DNA of 55,421 nt from Arcobacteraceae bacterium (lineage in GTDB: Bacteria; Campylobacterota; Campylobacteria; Campylobacterales; Arcobacteraceae), in the NCBI GenBank assembly GCA_021107755.1, contig JAIOSF010000029.1, forward strand, positions 1 through 55,421. Reading direction: 5' to 3'. Below are positions 48,935 to 55,421 of the stretch, one piece after another. Position 1 is the stretch's first letter; each line of letters starts with the position of its first letter. Below the pieces are notes generated by a model. It saw nothing but the letters and a program-made list of their open reading frames with translations, had not been told where the DNA came from and made no database searches. A program made the position numbers and the translations under genes.

Positions 48935-49288
48935 ATGGAATTATTGAAAAATTTATGTGCAAAAAAAGGTATTGAGATGATAGAAAGTGTATTAGAAGTA
49001 AAACAAAATGAACTTCCAGAAGATAAATCTATAAAAGATTTTGGAGGTGGGTATGTTGAGTGTTTAAAAACAAAAGCAAATGTAGTTTTATATTTTGGTT
49101 TTGATAAGAGTAATAACAGAGTATCTCTTAAATTTCAGATTAATAGAAATGAGGTACTTTTGTGGCAAGAAGCAATTAGTGAAAAAATATGGAATAAAGA
49201 AAAAAATAGTGATGAAATTATTGCTTTTGGAATCATAGATAAACCAATCAATATAAATGATGATGAAAGTCCATTTACAAATACTTAA
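48935..49288 (+). CDS. Hypothetical protein, 117 aa (island)
   Basis: Start at the ATG at 48935, with AAGGAAAG just upstream. A GTG two codons earlier is possible. The protein is acidic, compact and mixed alpha/beta: helix MELLKNLCAKKGIEMIES, a charged loop, and a strand pair GGGYVECLKT and NVVLYFGFDK. No known motif. It stands alone between the GATAT-repeat region and a hairpin-rich gap. Confidence 0.65.
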   Translation: MELLKNLCAKKGIEMIESVLEVKQNELPEDKSIKDFGGGYVECLKTKANVVLYFGFDKSNNRVSLKFQINRNEVLLWQEAISEKIWNKEKNSDEIIAFGIIDKPININDDESPFTNT

Positions 49289-49353
49289 AATACTTCAACA
49301 TCAACTTACAGTACTTACTACTGCATTTCGCTAAATCGCTCTTTCGTTTAGTT

Positions 49354-49376
49354 GTTGTTCCCCGTTAGGGAACAAC
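49354..49376. terminator. Hairpin between converging island genes
   Basis: GTTGTTCCC (49354-49362) pairs with GGGAACAAC (49368-49376) around a 5-base loop. No T tract follows, so termination would be weak. It lies in a 182-bp gap between two genes that converge (48935-49288 on the plus strand and the XRE gene on the minus strand). Confidence 0.4.
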
Positions 49377-49470
49377 TGCCTTTACTCAATCACTCTTAAG
49401 CTCATTTGTAGCTCTTTGATTCAGTCAATAATTTGCTTTATTACTACATAATATATAATATACAACACAC

Positions 49471-49728
49471 TTAGATAATATCCTCAAAGAAAGATGATAT
49501 AGGAACTTCAAGAACTTTTGCAATAAGATATAGTTGTCTTATATTAAAATGTTTATTTTCAAGATTAGCTTCAATTTTTGATAACATACTTGCCGAAGAA
49601 TGACCTATTGCGAGAGCTAATTGTTCTTGTGTAAAACCTTTTAGTTTTCTATACTTTTTAACATTTTTATTAATTGTTGTAAATAAAATTTCAAATTCTT
49701 CTTCATCTACATCTAAATATATTTTCAT
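49471..49728 (-). CDS. XRE-family transcription regulator
   Basis: 85 aa with a Cro/CI-type helix-turn-helix at about 18-73: LKGFTQEQLALAIGHSSASMLSKIE, then NIRQLYLIAKVLEVPISSFF. I choose 49728 because AGGG lies close upstream. Two earlier ATGs (49782 and 49824) are in frame, and the one at 49782 also has AGGGAG ahead. It is transcribed divergently from the lipoprotein gene across a short region holding a duplicated sequence, likely its own operator. Expected to act as the island's repressor. Confidence 0.8.
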   Translation of the reverse strand: MKIYLDVDEEEFEILFTTINKNVKKYRKLKGFTQEQLALAIGHSSASMLSKIEANLENKHFNIRQLYLIAKVLEVPISSFFEDII

Positions 49729-49799
49729 AAATTCCCTATAGGTGTTATTAATTTGTAAGTTTATTAAAGATACTATTTTCATGTAACTCCCTATGAGTG
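49721..49799. repeat. Imperfect direct repeat, candidate XRE operators
   Basis: 49721-49744 and 49776-49799 share ATTTTCAT, a short spacer, and CCCTAT followed by GTG, 55 bp apart. Each copy carries a possible start codon and ribosome binding site for the XRE gene, so it may have arisen by tandem duplication. Both lie between the XRE and lipoprotein genes. Confidence 0.45.
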
Positions 49800-49815
49800 A
49801 AAATAAAGGAAAAAG

Positions 49816-50286
49816 ATGAGACATTTGAAGAACAGCATAATATTATTAAGTATAAGTTTATTCATGAGTGGTTGTACACAAGCTCCATATCCAATGGGTG
49901 GAGGATTACATACTGTAAGTGCTACATGTCTTGGATTTAGTGCTGGACCAGCAGTAAAAACCGTGTATGAAGAAGCAGATAAATATGCAAAAGAAAAGAA
50001 TATGGTTGTTGTTCCAGAATCTATTACAGCAAAAGATGCAGTACCTTTTGGACCTCACCCATCGGCAGTATTAGTTTTTAGATTAGTAAGTCCTGATAGT
50101 CCAGAAGCTAAATCTAAACATAAAATGACAACTGGACTACAAAAAGTGCAGATAATTGGAAATAAACCAAAAAAAGAAGAAAGTGTAGAAGAAAAACTTT
50201 CAAAATTAAAAAATCTCTATGATTCTGGAAGTATTACAGAAGAAGAATATAAAAAAGCTCGTTTAGGTATTCTATCTAATTTTTAG
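49816..50286 (+). CDS. SHOCT-domain lipoprotein (island)
   Basis: A lipoprotein signal peptide ends in the lipobox LFMSGC with C20 as the acylated Cys. The middle contains GGGLHTVSATCLGFSAGPA and a Lys-rich stretch. The C-terminal ~28 residues form a SHOCT module (LSKLKNLYDSGSITEEEYKKARLGIL), a short oligomerisation motif. AAAGGA precedes the start. It faces the XRE repressor divergently. Its task is unknown. Confidence 0.8.
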   Translation: MRHLKNSIILLSISLFMSGCTQAPYPMGGGLHTVSATCLGFSAGPAVKTVYEEADKYAKEKNMVVVPESITAKDAVPFGPHPSAVLVFRLVSPDSPEAKSKHKMTTGLQKVQIIGNKPKKEESVEEKLSKLKNLYDSGSITEEEYKKARLGILSNF

Positions 50287-50419
50287 AATAGGAAATATTA
50301 TGACATTTGAGGAATATTAATAATTGGGGTAAAAGTTGCTATTGCTTTATTAAGTAATTATTCAGCATCTCAAAAATAAAAGATAATTATGTTAATTTAT
50401 ATTTAAAGGATAATATATA

Positions 50420-50614
50420 ATGCTATCATATTTTATAATCTTTACAATAGTTGGATTTGTAATCAATAAAATAAACCAAGACAATGAATCACAAGCTTTT
50501 GGTATTATTATTGTTGTAGCAGTAATATGGGGAATAGCTTACGCTCCAATATGGGGATTAGCAAGTTTAGGAGAGATGGCTTTAGGTTATTTTATTGCTA
50601 AACAAATTAAATAG
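50420..50614 (+). CDS. Small membrane protein, 64 aa (island)
   Basis: Two hydrophobic segments, about residues 2-15 and 27-60 (the second probably two helices), flank a polar loop (NKINQDNESQ). AAAGGA lies 12 nt upstream of the ATG at 50420. It begins a run of three closely spaced genes ending at 51428. No family recognised. The 130 bp before it contain only short stop-interrupted frames. Confidence 0.6.
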   Translation: MLSYFIIFTIVGFVINKINQDNESQAFGIIIVVAVIWGIAYAPIWGLASLGEMALGYFIAKQIK

Positions 50615-50625
50615 AAAGGGATAAA

Positions 50626-51048
50626 ATGGGTTTTTTTAGTAAAGTATTAGGAATGGATAAAACAGCACAAGATATGGCTACACTTATAGCTTTACATCTT
50701 GAAGCAATTAAATCTTTAGATTTTAATAAGAAAAATATTCAAGAGTATCTAAATAAAAATAATATTGATAATGTGATTATGAATGATGGTTGGTTAAAAT
50801 GGCAAATTATTTTTAAATCGAAAGATATTCTTACTTTACGATTATATGATGAAAATAAGGAGGATTTATCAGTTTCCGCATATTTTGATATATTTTCAAA
50901 TAGTCCACTATCTGAAATATCTATGATGTGTAGTGATAAATACAAAGACATTGATATTGGCAACTACAAAGGATATGAGTCCCAAATGTCATCTATAGCA
51001 AAAGTTTTTGTAGAAACATTGGAAGAATTAGGATATAAAAAACTATGA
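50626..51048 (+). CDS. Hypothetical protein, 140 aa (island)
   Basis: Soluble, with a short amphipathic N-terminus (MGFFSKVLGMDK). Two aromatic-rich strands (WLKWQIIFK and LTLRLYDENKEDLSVSAYFDIF) lie in the middle, and a C-terminal helix ends LEELGYKKL. AAAGGG lies 10 nt before the ATG. It overlaps the next gene by 4 bp. Not recognised; the alternating strands suggest a small alpha/beta binding protein. Confidence 0.65.
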   Translation: MGFFSKVLGMDKTAQDMATLIALHLEAIKSLDFNKKNIQEYLNKNNIDNVIMNDGWLKWQIIFKSKDILTLRLYDENKEDLSVSAYFDIFSNSPLSEISMMCSDKYKDIDIGNYKGYESQMSSIAKVFVETLEELGYKKL

Positions 51049-51428
51049 AATATATATTTAAAATAATAGTAGCATTGCTGTTATCCAAAGGAATGTTATC
51101 TGCCACCAATCAAAATGATTTATATGCTGATAAAACATTAAAATCATCTTGTATATCTAAAATAAAAATACCAACTAAATTCTATGAAATTGATTATTAC
51201 TTAAGAGGTTTAACAACAGGATTAGGTTTTATAATTAAAAGTGTGCCATCTGATTGGGATAGGAATAAACCGTTATTTGATAATAAAGATATAGTTCAAG
51301 TATGTCAAAATGCACGACTTACTGAAATGCAATATGGTAGTTTTGAAATAGCATTAGGTGCATCAATGTTTCAAAATTTAATGTCAAAAGGAATTATTTT
51401 TAAGAAGTTAAATAAATTCGCAAATTAG
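51045..51428 (+). CDS. Exported hypothetical protein, 127 aa (island)
   Basis: A signal peptide (residues 1-20, ending MLSA) is followed by a ~107-residue mature domain with two cysteines (C36, C87) that could form one disulfide. The central LRGLTTGLGFII is Gly-rich and hydrophobic. Its 4-bp overlap with the cytosolic 140-aa gene suggests a coupled secreted/cytosolic pair. No known domain is apparent. Confidence 0.65.
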   Translation: MKYIFKIIVALLLSKGMLSATNQNDLYADKTLKSSCISKIKIPTKFYEIDYYLRGLTTGLGFIIKSVPSDWDRNKPLFDNKDIVQVCQNARLTEMQYGSFEIALGASMFQNLMSKGIIFKKLNKFAN

Positions 51429-51600
51429 TAAGAAAATCAAAATGCTATTTTTGCATAATCGAATTTATATTCTCCCCCTCTTATGATTCAGTAAATAAAA
51501 AAAACTTTGATGAATAACTGTTTTAAGTTTTAATATACATACTATACTATAAAATGTTACATTAATGAGAACAGGTAATATATTGGTGTAGCAGAAAATC

Positions 51601-51637
51601 TTAGGGGGTATTTTAAGGGGTTTTGTGTAAAAAATAC
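51601..51637 (+). repeat. Sub-terminal repeat, right copy
   Basis: Matches 46276-46309 in TTAGGGGGTA, AGGGGT and TGTAAAAA(A)TAC, with changes in the spacers. TTTTAAGGGGT here (51611-51621) is also identical to 46341-46351. Confidence 0.7.
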
Positions 51638-51664
51638 TATTTATATATAGTATTTAAAGTAAAC

Positions 51665-51695
51665 TTCAATCCCGGACGACCCACCATTAAATAAT
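51665..51695 (+). repeat. attR: duplicated ssrA 3' end
   Basis: 31 bp equal to 46141-46172 except for one missing T before CCACCA. Marks the right boundary of the island; no other part of a tRNA or tmRNA accompanies it. Confidence 0.9.
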
Positions 51696-51748
51696 AATAT
51701 GTTACAATTCTCTTCATAAAAATATAAATCAAACATGGATACAAAAAA

Positions 51749-51904
51749 ATGAAAGAGTACTTATCAGATCTTAAATTTACACTTGGAATACTTTTTATTA
51801 TCTTTATAATTATCATATATAACAGTAGCTATTTCTTATCTGATCAAACTATTTCACAAGTGAAAATTATAGAATCAACTATTGTAGAAGGTGAGGGAAA
51901 ATAG
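51749..51904 (+). CDS. Small single-pass membrane protein, 51 aa
   Basis: Begins MKEYLSDLKFTLGI, then a ~15-residue Ile/Phe-rich transmembrane helix, then a polar ~25-residue tail of periplasmic type. The reading frame ends exactly one base before the acyP ATG, and its GAGGG serves as the acyP ribosome binding site, so the two are coupled. Short, but the frame, helix and coupling argue for a real gene. Confidence 0.55.
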   Translation: MKEYLSDLKFTLGILFIIFIIIIYNSSYFLSDQTISQVKIIESTIVEGEGK

Positions 51905-52174
51905 ATGCAAAGTTATAGATTTATCGTAATAGGTCATGTACAAGGTGTATACTATAGAAAGAATATACAAGAAAATGCAACAAAAGAGAGATTTTGTGGT
52001 TATGTTAAGAATTTACAAGATGGAACAGTAGAAGCTTGTGTAACTTGTGATGAAAGTCGTTTAGAACCATTTTTAGCTATACTACAAAAAGGTTCACCAA
52101 ACAGTATTGTAAAAGATATTAAACAATTTCATTGTGATGAGTTTTTTACTAAAGATTTTGAAATAAGGTATTAA
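51905..52174 (+). CDS. acyP: Acylphosphatase
   Basis: 89 aa. The signature GHVQGVYYRK (9-18) supplies the phosphate-binding loop and catalytic Arg, and GYVKNLQDGTVEA the catalytic Asn. Hydrolyses acyl phosphates. Length is normal; coupled to the small gene ahead of it. Confidence 0.93.
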   Translation: MQSYRFIVIGHVQGVYYRKNIQENATKERFCGYVKNLQDGTVEACVTCDESRLEPFLAILQKGSPNSIVKDIKQFHCDEFFTKDFEIRY

Positions 52175-52212
52175 CATTCTAAAAGATATAATACAAAAAA
52201 AAGGATTATAAG

Positions 52213-52782
52213 ATGAAAAAAATATTATTAAGTGTAGTAACAGTTTCTGTACTATTTTTAGGTTGTAGTGATGAGTCTAAAGAGGAAGTAAAAGCAACAA
52301 CAAATAAAGCTATAGACAATGTAGCACAAGCAAGTGAAGATGTACAAGAAAAAGCAACAAGTATTGCTCAAAAAGTTACTGAAAAAACAAAAGAAGTTGT
52401 AGATGAAGTAACACAAAAAACAGCACCAGTAGTTGAAGAGGTAACAACAAAAGTAAAAACAGTAGCCAGTGATGTTACAACAAGTGTGGTAAAAGTAAAA
52501 GAAGATGTACAAGAAAAAATACACACAGCAACTGCACCAAAACTAGATGGGAAAGCATTATTTAAAGTATGTGTCTCTTGTCATGGACAAAATGGTGAGA
52601 AAAAAGCACTGAACGCTTCACAAGTGATTCAAGGTTGGTCAAAAGAGAAAGTTGAAACTGCATTACATGGATATAAAAATGGCACATATGGTGGTGCTAT
52701 GAAAGGTGTTATGCTTGGTCAAGTAAGAAATTTAGATGATAATAAAATATCAGCGTTAGCGTCATATATATCAACATTATAA
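52213..52782 (+). CDS. Lipoprotein c-type cytochrome with amphipathic tether
   Basis: Signal peptide with lipobox LFLGC (C18), then a ~85-residue region (24-107) of Lys/Glu/Val/Thr/Ala repeats with the periodicity of late-embryogenesis-abundant or apolipoprotein helices. A small cytochrome c domain follows with CVSCH (C120, C123, H124) and a likely Met axial ligand in AMKGVMLGQ. The tether would hold the haem domain away from the membrane. Class: c553/cytochrome c, one haem. AAAGGA lies upstream. Confidence 0.85.
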   Translation: MKKILLSVVTVSVLFLGCSDESKEEVKATTNKAIDNVAQASEDVQEKATSIAQKVTEKTKEVVDEVTQKTAPVVEEVTTKVKTVASDVTTSVVKVKEDVQEKIHTATAPKLDGKALFKVCVSCHGQNGEKKALNASQVIQGWSKEKVETALHGYKNGTYGGAMKGVMLGQVRNLDDNKISALASYISTL

Positions 52783-52783
52783 T

Positions 52784-53170
52784 ATGAATAACCAAACAAC
52801 AATAACTTTTATAAAACTTGGTGCGTTGATGATGGCTTTGAGTGTTGCATTTGGTGCATTTGGAGCACATGCTTTGAAAAATGTCTTAGACGAGCATATG
52901 ACAAAAGTATACCATACAGCAGTAGAGTATCAGTTTTACCACTCTTTAGGTATGTTTGCTGTAGCTTTTGTCTCTTTTATCAATGATGATAAAAAGGTAA
53001 AAATAGCTGGATATATTATGCTTGCAAGTACAGCAGTTTTTTGTGGTAGTTTATATACTATGACAATTACAGAACTAAAATGGCTAGGGGCAATTACACC
53101 TATTGGTGGAGTTGGTTTTATTATCTCTTGGATTATGTTGATGCTTAGTCTAAATCCTAAAATGAAATAA
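52784..53170 (+). CDS. DUF423 membrane protein (YgdD-like)
   Basis: 128 aa with four hydrophobic segments and the family pattern LSVAFGAFGAHALKN, then YHTAVEYQFYHSLGMFAV and ITPIGGVGFIISW. Function is unknown. It begins 1 nt after the cytochrome stop, without a separate ribosome binding site, so it depends on translation of the upstream gene. Confidence 0.85.
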   Translation: MNNQTTITFIKLGALMMALSVAFGAFGAHALKNVLDEHMTKVYHTAVEYQFYHSLGMFAVAFVSFINDDKKVKIAGYIMLASTAVFCGSLYTMTITELKWLGAITPIGGVGFIISWIMLMLSLNPKMK

Positions 53171-53194
53171 GTGTTTTTAAGATATAATTTTTGT

Positions 53195-53488
53195 ATGAAA
53201 AAAATCAGAGAAGAACTTAGTAAATATCTTGTGATTGTGAAAAAAGAGAGTGATCATACAAGAACTATGGTGATCACTTTTAAAAGACTATTACATAAAC
53301 AACTAGGTGGAAAATCTCATCCCACAGAAGAGGAAGTAAAAGAGGCTATTATGCAACTAAAAGATGTAGGTAAGATAACTGCACTTTTACCGCTTGTTGC
53401 ACTTCCAGGTTCTATTCTAACTATCCCAGTACTTGTAAAAATTGGTAAGTATTATAATATAGATATTCTCCCTAAAATAAAGAAATAA
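53195..53488 (+). CDS. LETM1-like small protein, 98 aa
   Basis: I place the start at ATG 53195, where TATAAT (53183-53188) lies 6 nt upstream; the frame extends 8 codons further. The C-terminal half contains KEAIMQLKDVGKITALLPLVALPGSILTIPVLVK, close to the LETM1 ribosome-binding region, with a hydrophobic helix. Bacterial relatives have no assigned function. The gene may be leaderless. Confidence 0.65.
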   Translation: MKKIREELSKYLVIVKKESDHTRTMVITFKRLLHKQLGGKSHPTEEEVKEAIMQLKDVGKITALLPLVALPGSILTIPVLVKIGKYYNIDILPKIKK

Positions 53489-53660
53489 CTATTTTTTAAT
53501 TTAAAAAACTGTGACTTCCAGTAATAAAAATAACCACTACCAGATAAAAAGGACAAAAATAAATGAAAAAACTTTAAAATATTTAATATCTAAATCAAAT
53601 TTTTATATATTATAAAGACTTAAATATCACAAAAGCAGTCATAAAGGGTTTTAAACACTA

Positions 53661-54998
53661 TTAATAGGTACCTAACTTTTCTTTTATTATTTCATTAGTA
53701 CAATATTTAAAAAGATTACATTTCTTTTTTTGAAAAGTATTATACTGCTCTCCTAAACTTTCTTTTTCTAATACACAAGGAGAACAAAATCCCTCTAATT
53801 GGCAATTTGTACATTCCTGCCACTTTCCAAATAAATAAGGATTTTCTTTATTAGTATACTCATCCCATACTTTTCCCATATTATCTATAGAACCAAGAAT
53901 TTTATTATGATATTCACAAAACCTTATTTGCTTATCTGGTGTAACATAAATTCCACCACGGGAACTAGCTGAACATAAAGAAATATCTCTTTTATTATCC
54001 CACATATTTTTTATCGGAATAGTCCACATTCCACCAACCTCGATATTAAATTTCTTTGCTCTACATCGTAAATCAATTAGTTTTTTTCCAACTACTTTAG
54101 TCTCCTCCTTAAGTAATGATAAATTGTCTATATTTATAGTTATATTAGAAATTTTCATTTCAGATAACCTTTTAAGTAATTTATCGCTAAATGCCATATT
54201 ACTATTTTGGTTATATACAGCACTTATTGATATGGAACAATCCTCTTTACTTAATAAAGAGAGTCCTTTCCATGTAGAATGCCAAGTGCCTTTACCATTC
54301 TTAAATTTTCTGTTAAGATCATGAATTTTTTTTTCACCATCCACGCTTATGATTACGTCACAAGAGATATCCTTTAATTGTTTAGCAATATTTTTAGTGA
54401 CAAGACTCCCATTCGTAATAATACGATATTTAATAGTAATATTATTATGAATCTTTTTATTATGCTTTATTATGTTTTCTATATCGTGCCAGTTTAAAAG
54501 TGCTTCACCACCAGTAAGAACTAAGTTAAAACTTGTAAAAGAGGGATTTATAGACTTACAAGTTTTAATATAATTATCTATAGTTTCTATTGCAATTTTA
54601 CAATCTAATACCCCTATGTCACCAATATTTCTTTCTGCAATACAATAAGTACAAGCATAATTACATTTAGTAGTTAATGTTAAAACTAAACCATTAGAGA
54701 AAAGAGATCTATTTTTTGATTCATCACTAAGTTTTTTTATAAAAAGTTCTCTTTCATCTTTGTCATTTTCAATTAAAAAATTTAAATCTAGCAAATCAGC
54801 AATGGTGGAAATTTGATCATTTTTAAGTTTCTTAAAATCAAATAATGTAAAAGGTTTATCAATATTTTTCAGGAAAAGGATAAGATCATTACCAACTAAA
54901 GTTGGATTCCCATTCAATGAATGGTACAATATTGATTTATCCTTCCCCCCTAATACTTTTAAAAAAGGTGACTTTTTAAATAGTACCTTATTTGTCAT
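53661..54998 (-). CDS. Radical-SAM/SPASM peptide maturase
   Basis: 445 aa. The N-terminal ~95 residues resemble PqqD-type precursor-recognition folds (LYHSLNGNPTLVGNDLILFL). The radical-SAM core begins LTLTTKCNYACTYC, with C112, C116 and C119 binding the 4Fe-4S cluster, followed by LVLTGGEALLNW. The C-terminal SPASM-like domain has C396, C399, C405, C408, C427 and C433, plus a Cys pair upstream (SLC, RFC). This is the layout of enzymes that crosslink RiPP precursors. It lies 17 nt behind a precursor-like peptide gene. The product is unidentified. Confidence 0.9.
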   Translation of the reverse strand: MTNKVLFKKSPFLKVLGGKDKSILYHSLNGNPTLVGNDLILFLKNIDKPFTLFDFKKLKNDQISTIADLLDLNFLIENDKDERELFIKKLSDESKNRSLFSNGLVLTLTTKCNYACTYCIAERNIGDIGVLDCKIAIETIDNYIKTCKSINPSFTSFNLVLTGGEALLNWHDIENIIKHNKKIHNNITIKYRIITNGSLVTKNIAKQLKDISCDVIISVDGEKKIHDLNRKFKNGKGTWHSTWKGLSLLSKEDCSISISAVYNQNSNMAFSDKLLKRLSEMKISNITINIDNLSLLKEETKVVGKKLIDLRCRAKKFNIEVGGMWTIPIKNMWDNKRDISLCSASSRGGIYVTPDKQIRFCEYHNKILGSIDNMGKVWDEYTNKENPYLFGKWQECTNCQLEGFCSPCVLEKESLGEQYNTFQKKKCNLFKYCTNEIIKEKLGTY

Positions 54999-55015
54999 GA
55001 ATTATAAAAGATACC

Positions 55016-55225
55016 TTATGTTCTTGCCATACAGCCACTATATTGATTAGCCAAAGAACAAGATCTTGTATTCTCTTTAGCCTGCATTGAAGGTTCTATT
55101 GACTCAATAACATATGCAGATCGCTCTTCACCTATTTCTCTTAATGCCTTTGATAAAGGAGTACCTTTTTCAATTAAAATTTCAAGTTTTTCTATATCAA
55201 CTGCTTTTTGTACGTCTTGTGCCAT
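55016..55225 (-). CDS. Putative RiPP precursor peptide, 69 aa
   Basis: A helical, charged leader of ~45 residues (VDIEKLEILIEKGTPLSKAL near 9-28) precedes a short C-terminal core of Ser, Gly, Asn and two Cys at C56 and C65, ending YSGCMART. AAGGAG is 7-12 nt upstream, a strong ribosome binding site. The adjoining maturase and the cysteines limited to the last 14 residues are the grounds for this call. The core may be cut after the Ser/Met/Gln stretch around 45-50. No family name is claimed. Confidence 0.72.
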   Translation of the reverse strand: MAQDVQKAVDIEKLEILIEKGTPLSKALREIGEERSAYVIESIEPSMQAKENTRSCSLANQYSGCMART

Positions 55226-55259
55226 AATAGACTCCTTAAAGTAATATTCTAATATTAGT

Positions 55260-55289
55260 AATATATCAAAAGTTAATATAGTTTGTCAA
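55260..55289 (-). promoter_or_regulatory. Probable promoter of the peptide cassette
   Basis: On the minus strand TTGACA (55284-55289) and TATATT (55260-55265) are 18 bp apart, 35 nt before the precursor start. The minus-35 box overlaps the stop codon of the upstream transposase remnant. Confidence 0.6.
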
Positions 55290-55421
55290 GTTTTTGTATT
55301 AGTCCATAACATTTGGCACTGAGGATTATTTTCAATAAGATATTGTACAGGAGTTTTCATTAGTAAGCTATGATGTGGTATTTTAGTATTATAATCAATA
55401 AGCCAATTAGACATCTCTTTA
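55286..55421 (-). CDS. Transposase/integrase-core C-terminus, partial at window edge
   Basis: The frame runs to the window edge, so the 5' part is outside. The visible 44 residues include SNWLIDYNTKIPHHSLLMK and TPVQYLIE, matching the end of DDE integrase-core transposases (IS3/IS481 group: Trp-Leu, Tyr-Asn, Pro-His-His, Thr-Pro). It ends in TGA at 55286-55288. Whether the element is whole cannot be seen here. Confidence 0.75.
   Translation of the reverse strand, partial: KEMSNWLIDYNTKIPHHSLLMKTPVQYLIENNPQCQMLWTNTKT

Larger units (their letters stand above)
46164..51686 (+). mobile_element. ssrA-inserted integrative island, 5.5 kb
   Basis: Bounded by the ssrA 3' end and its duplicate. The integrase lies next to the left end and points inward, the standard layout of a tRNA/tmRNA-targeting element. 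Contents: integrase, AlpA-like regulator, XRE regulator, SHOCT lipoprotein and six unknowns. It lacks replication, conjugation and structural phage genes, so it is either a minimal satellite-like element or a decayed one. After integration the functional tmRNA end is supplied by the left copy. Confidence 0.88.
51429..51748. other. Island right end and junction
   Basis: 320 bp without a gene. It holds nothing I can identify up to 51600, then the right sub-terminal repeat (51601-51637), the right attachment repeat (51665-51695), and the first host bases up to the small membrane gene at 51749. Confidence 0.7.

Noticed and set aside
50300-50380. Extra small gene between the lipoprotein and the 64-aa membrane protein
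   Set aside because: Only a six-codon frame and a start-less stretch ending in TAA; at most a remnant.
46164-51686. Prophage
   Set aside because: No capsid, terminase, lysis or replication genes; only integrase and small regulators.
51665-51695. tRNA-like 3' end
   Set aside because: Only the T-arm/acceptor end is present, with no 5' part. It duplicates the ssrA end and is an attachment repeat.
52258-52524. Cys/Phe-rich minus-strand frame
   Set aside because: Its odd composition is the reverse complement of the repetitive stalk in the cytochrome gene.

Overview
The window is AT-rich chromosomal DNA from a member of the Campylobacterota, most likely an Arcobacter-type genome (Arcobacteraceae). 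Support comes from gene orders typical of that phylum (cvpA-fur-lysS-glyA-SPOR protein; recA/eno-ftsB-like-AMIN protein; peb4-fba), the futalosine menaquinone gene mqnD, a short Campylobacter-type MurB, an ssrA tag of the Campylobacter type (ANNTNYAPAYAKAA), many two-component systems and frequent TTG starts. The genus is an inference; no 16S gene is present.

Layout. 0.1-7.3 kb (minus strand): two-component pair, 28-residue membrane peptide, CBS protein, PstS, phosphoglucomutase, a fructose-bisphosphatase homologue lacking key catalytic residues, and an unknown gene. 7.4-11.4 kb: dipeptidase, CheY-like protein, a diguanylate cyclase with a zinc-sensing CZB-like domain, IspG. 11.6-18.8 kb (plus): cvpA-fur-lysS-glyA-SPOR-trpE-mqnD, compact enough to be co-transcribed in part. 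18.9-26.1 kb: double thioredoxin-fold protein, a FecR-domain/TPR-barrel envelope pair, murB, a frameshifted comM, and a Bax-type glucosaminidase. 26.2-32.8 kb: fusA-rpsG-rpsL, recA, and divergent eno with two small envelope genes. 32.8-45.7 kb: antiporter, bioB, phosphoesterase, CoA-binding protein, a second two-component system, peb4-fba, a ferredoxin-thioredoxin-reductase/rhodanese fusion, ATPase-rnhB, bioA, and a CBS-domain histidine kinase.

45.77-46.16 kb is ssrA (tmRNA). Its 3' end is the attachment site of a 5.5-kb integrative island (46164-51686). The island carries a tyrosine integrase, an AlpA-like regulator, an XRE regulator, a SHOCT lipoprotein and six proteins of unknown function. 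Its right boundary is a near-perfect copy of the ssrA 3' end (51665-51695), and a second repeat pair lies just inside both ends.

Beyond the island are a small membrane protein, acylphosphatase, a lipoprotein cytochrome c, a DUF423 protein and a LETM1-like small protein. The window ends (53.66-55.42 kb, minus strand) in what looks like a ribosomally synthesised, modified peptide cassette: a 69-residue precursor-like peptide with two C-terminal cysteines, followed 17 nt later by a radical-SAM/SPASM maturase. The cassette sits directly behind a truncated transposase whose last codons overlap the probable promoter. This cassette and the ssrA island are the best candidates for undescribed biology.
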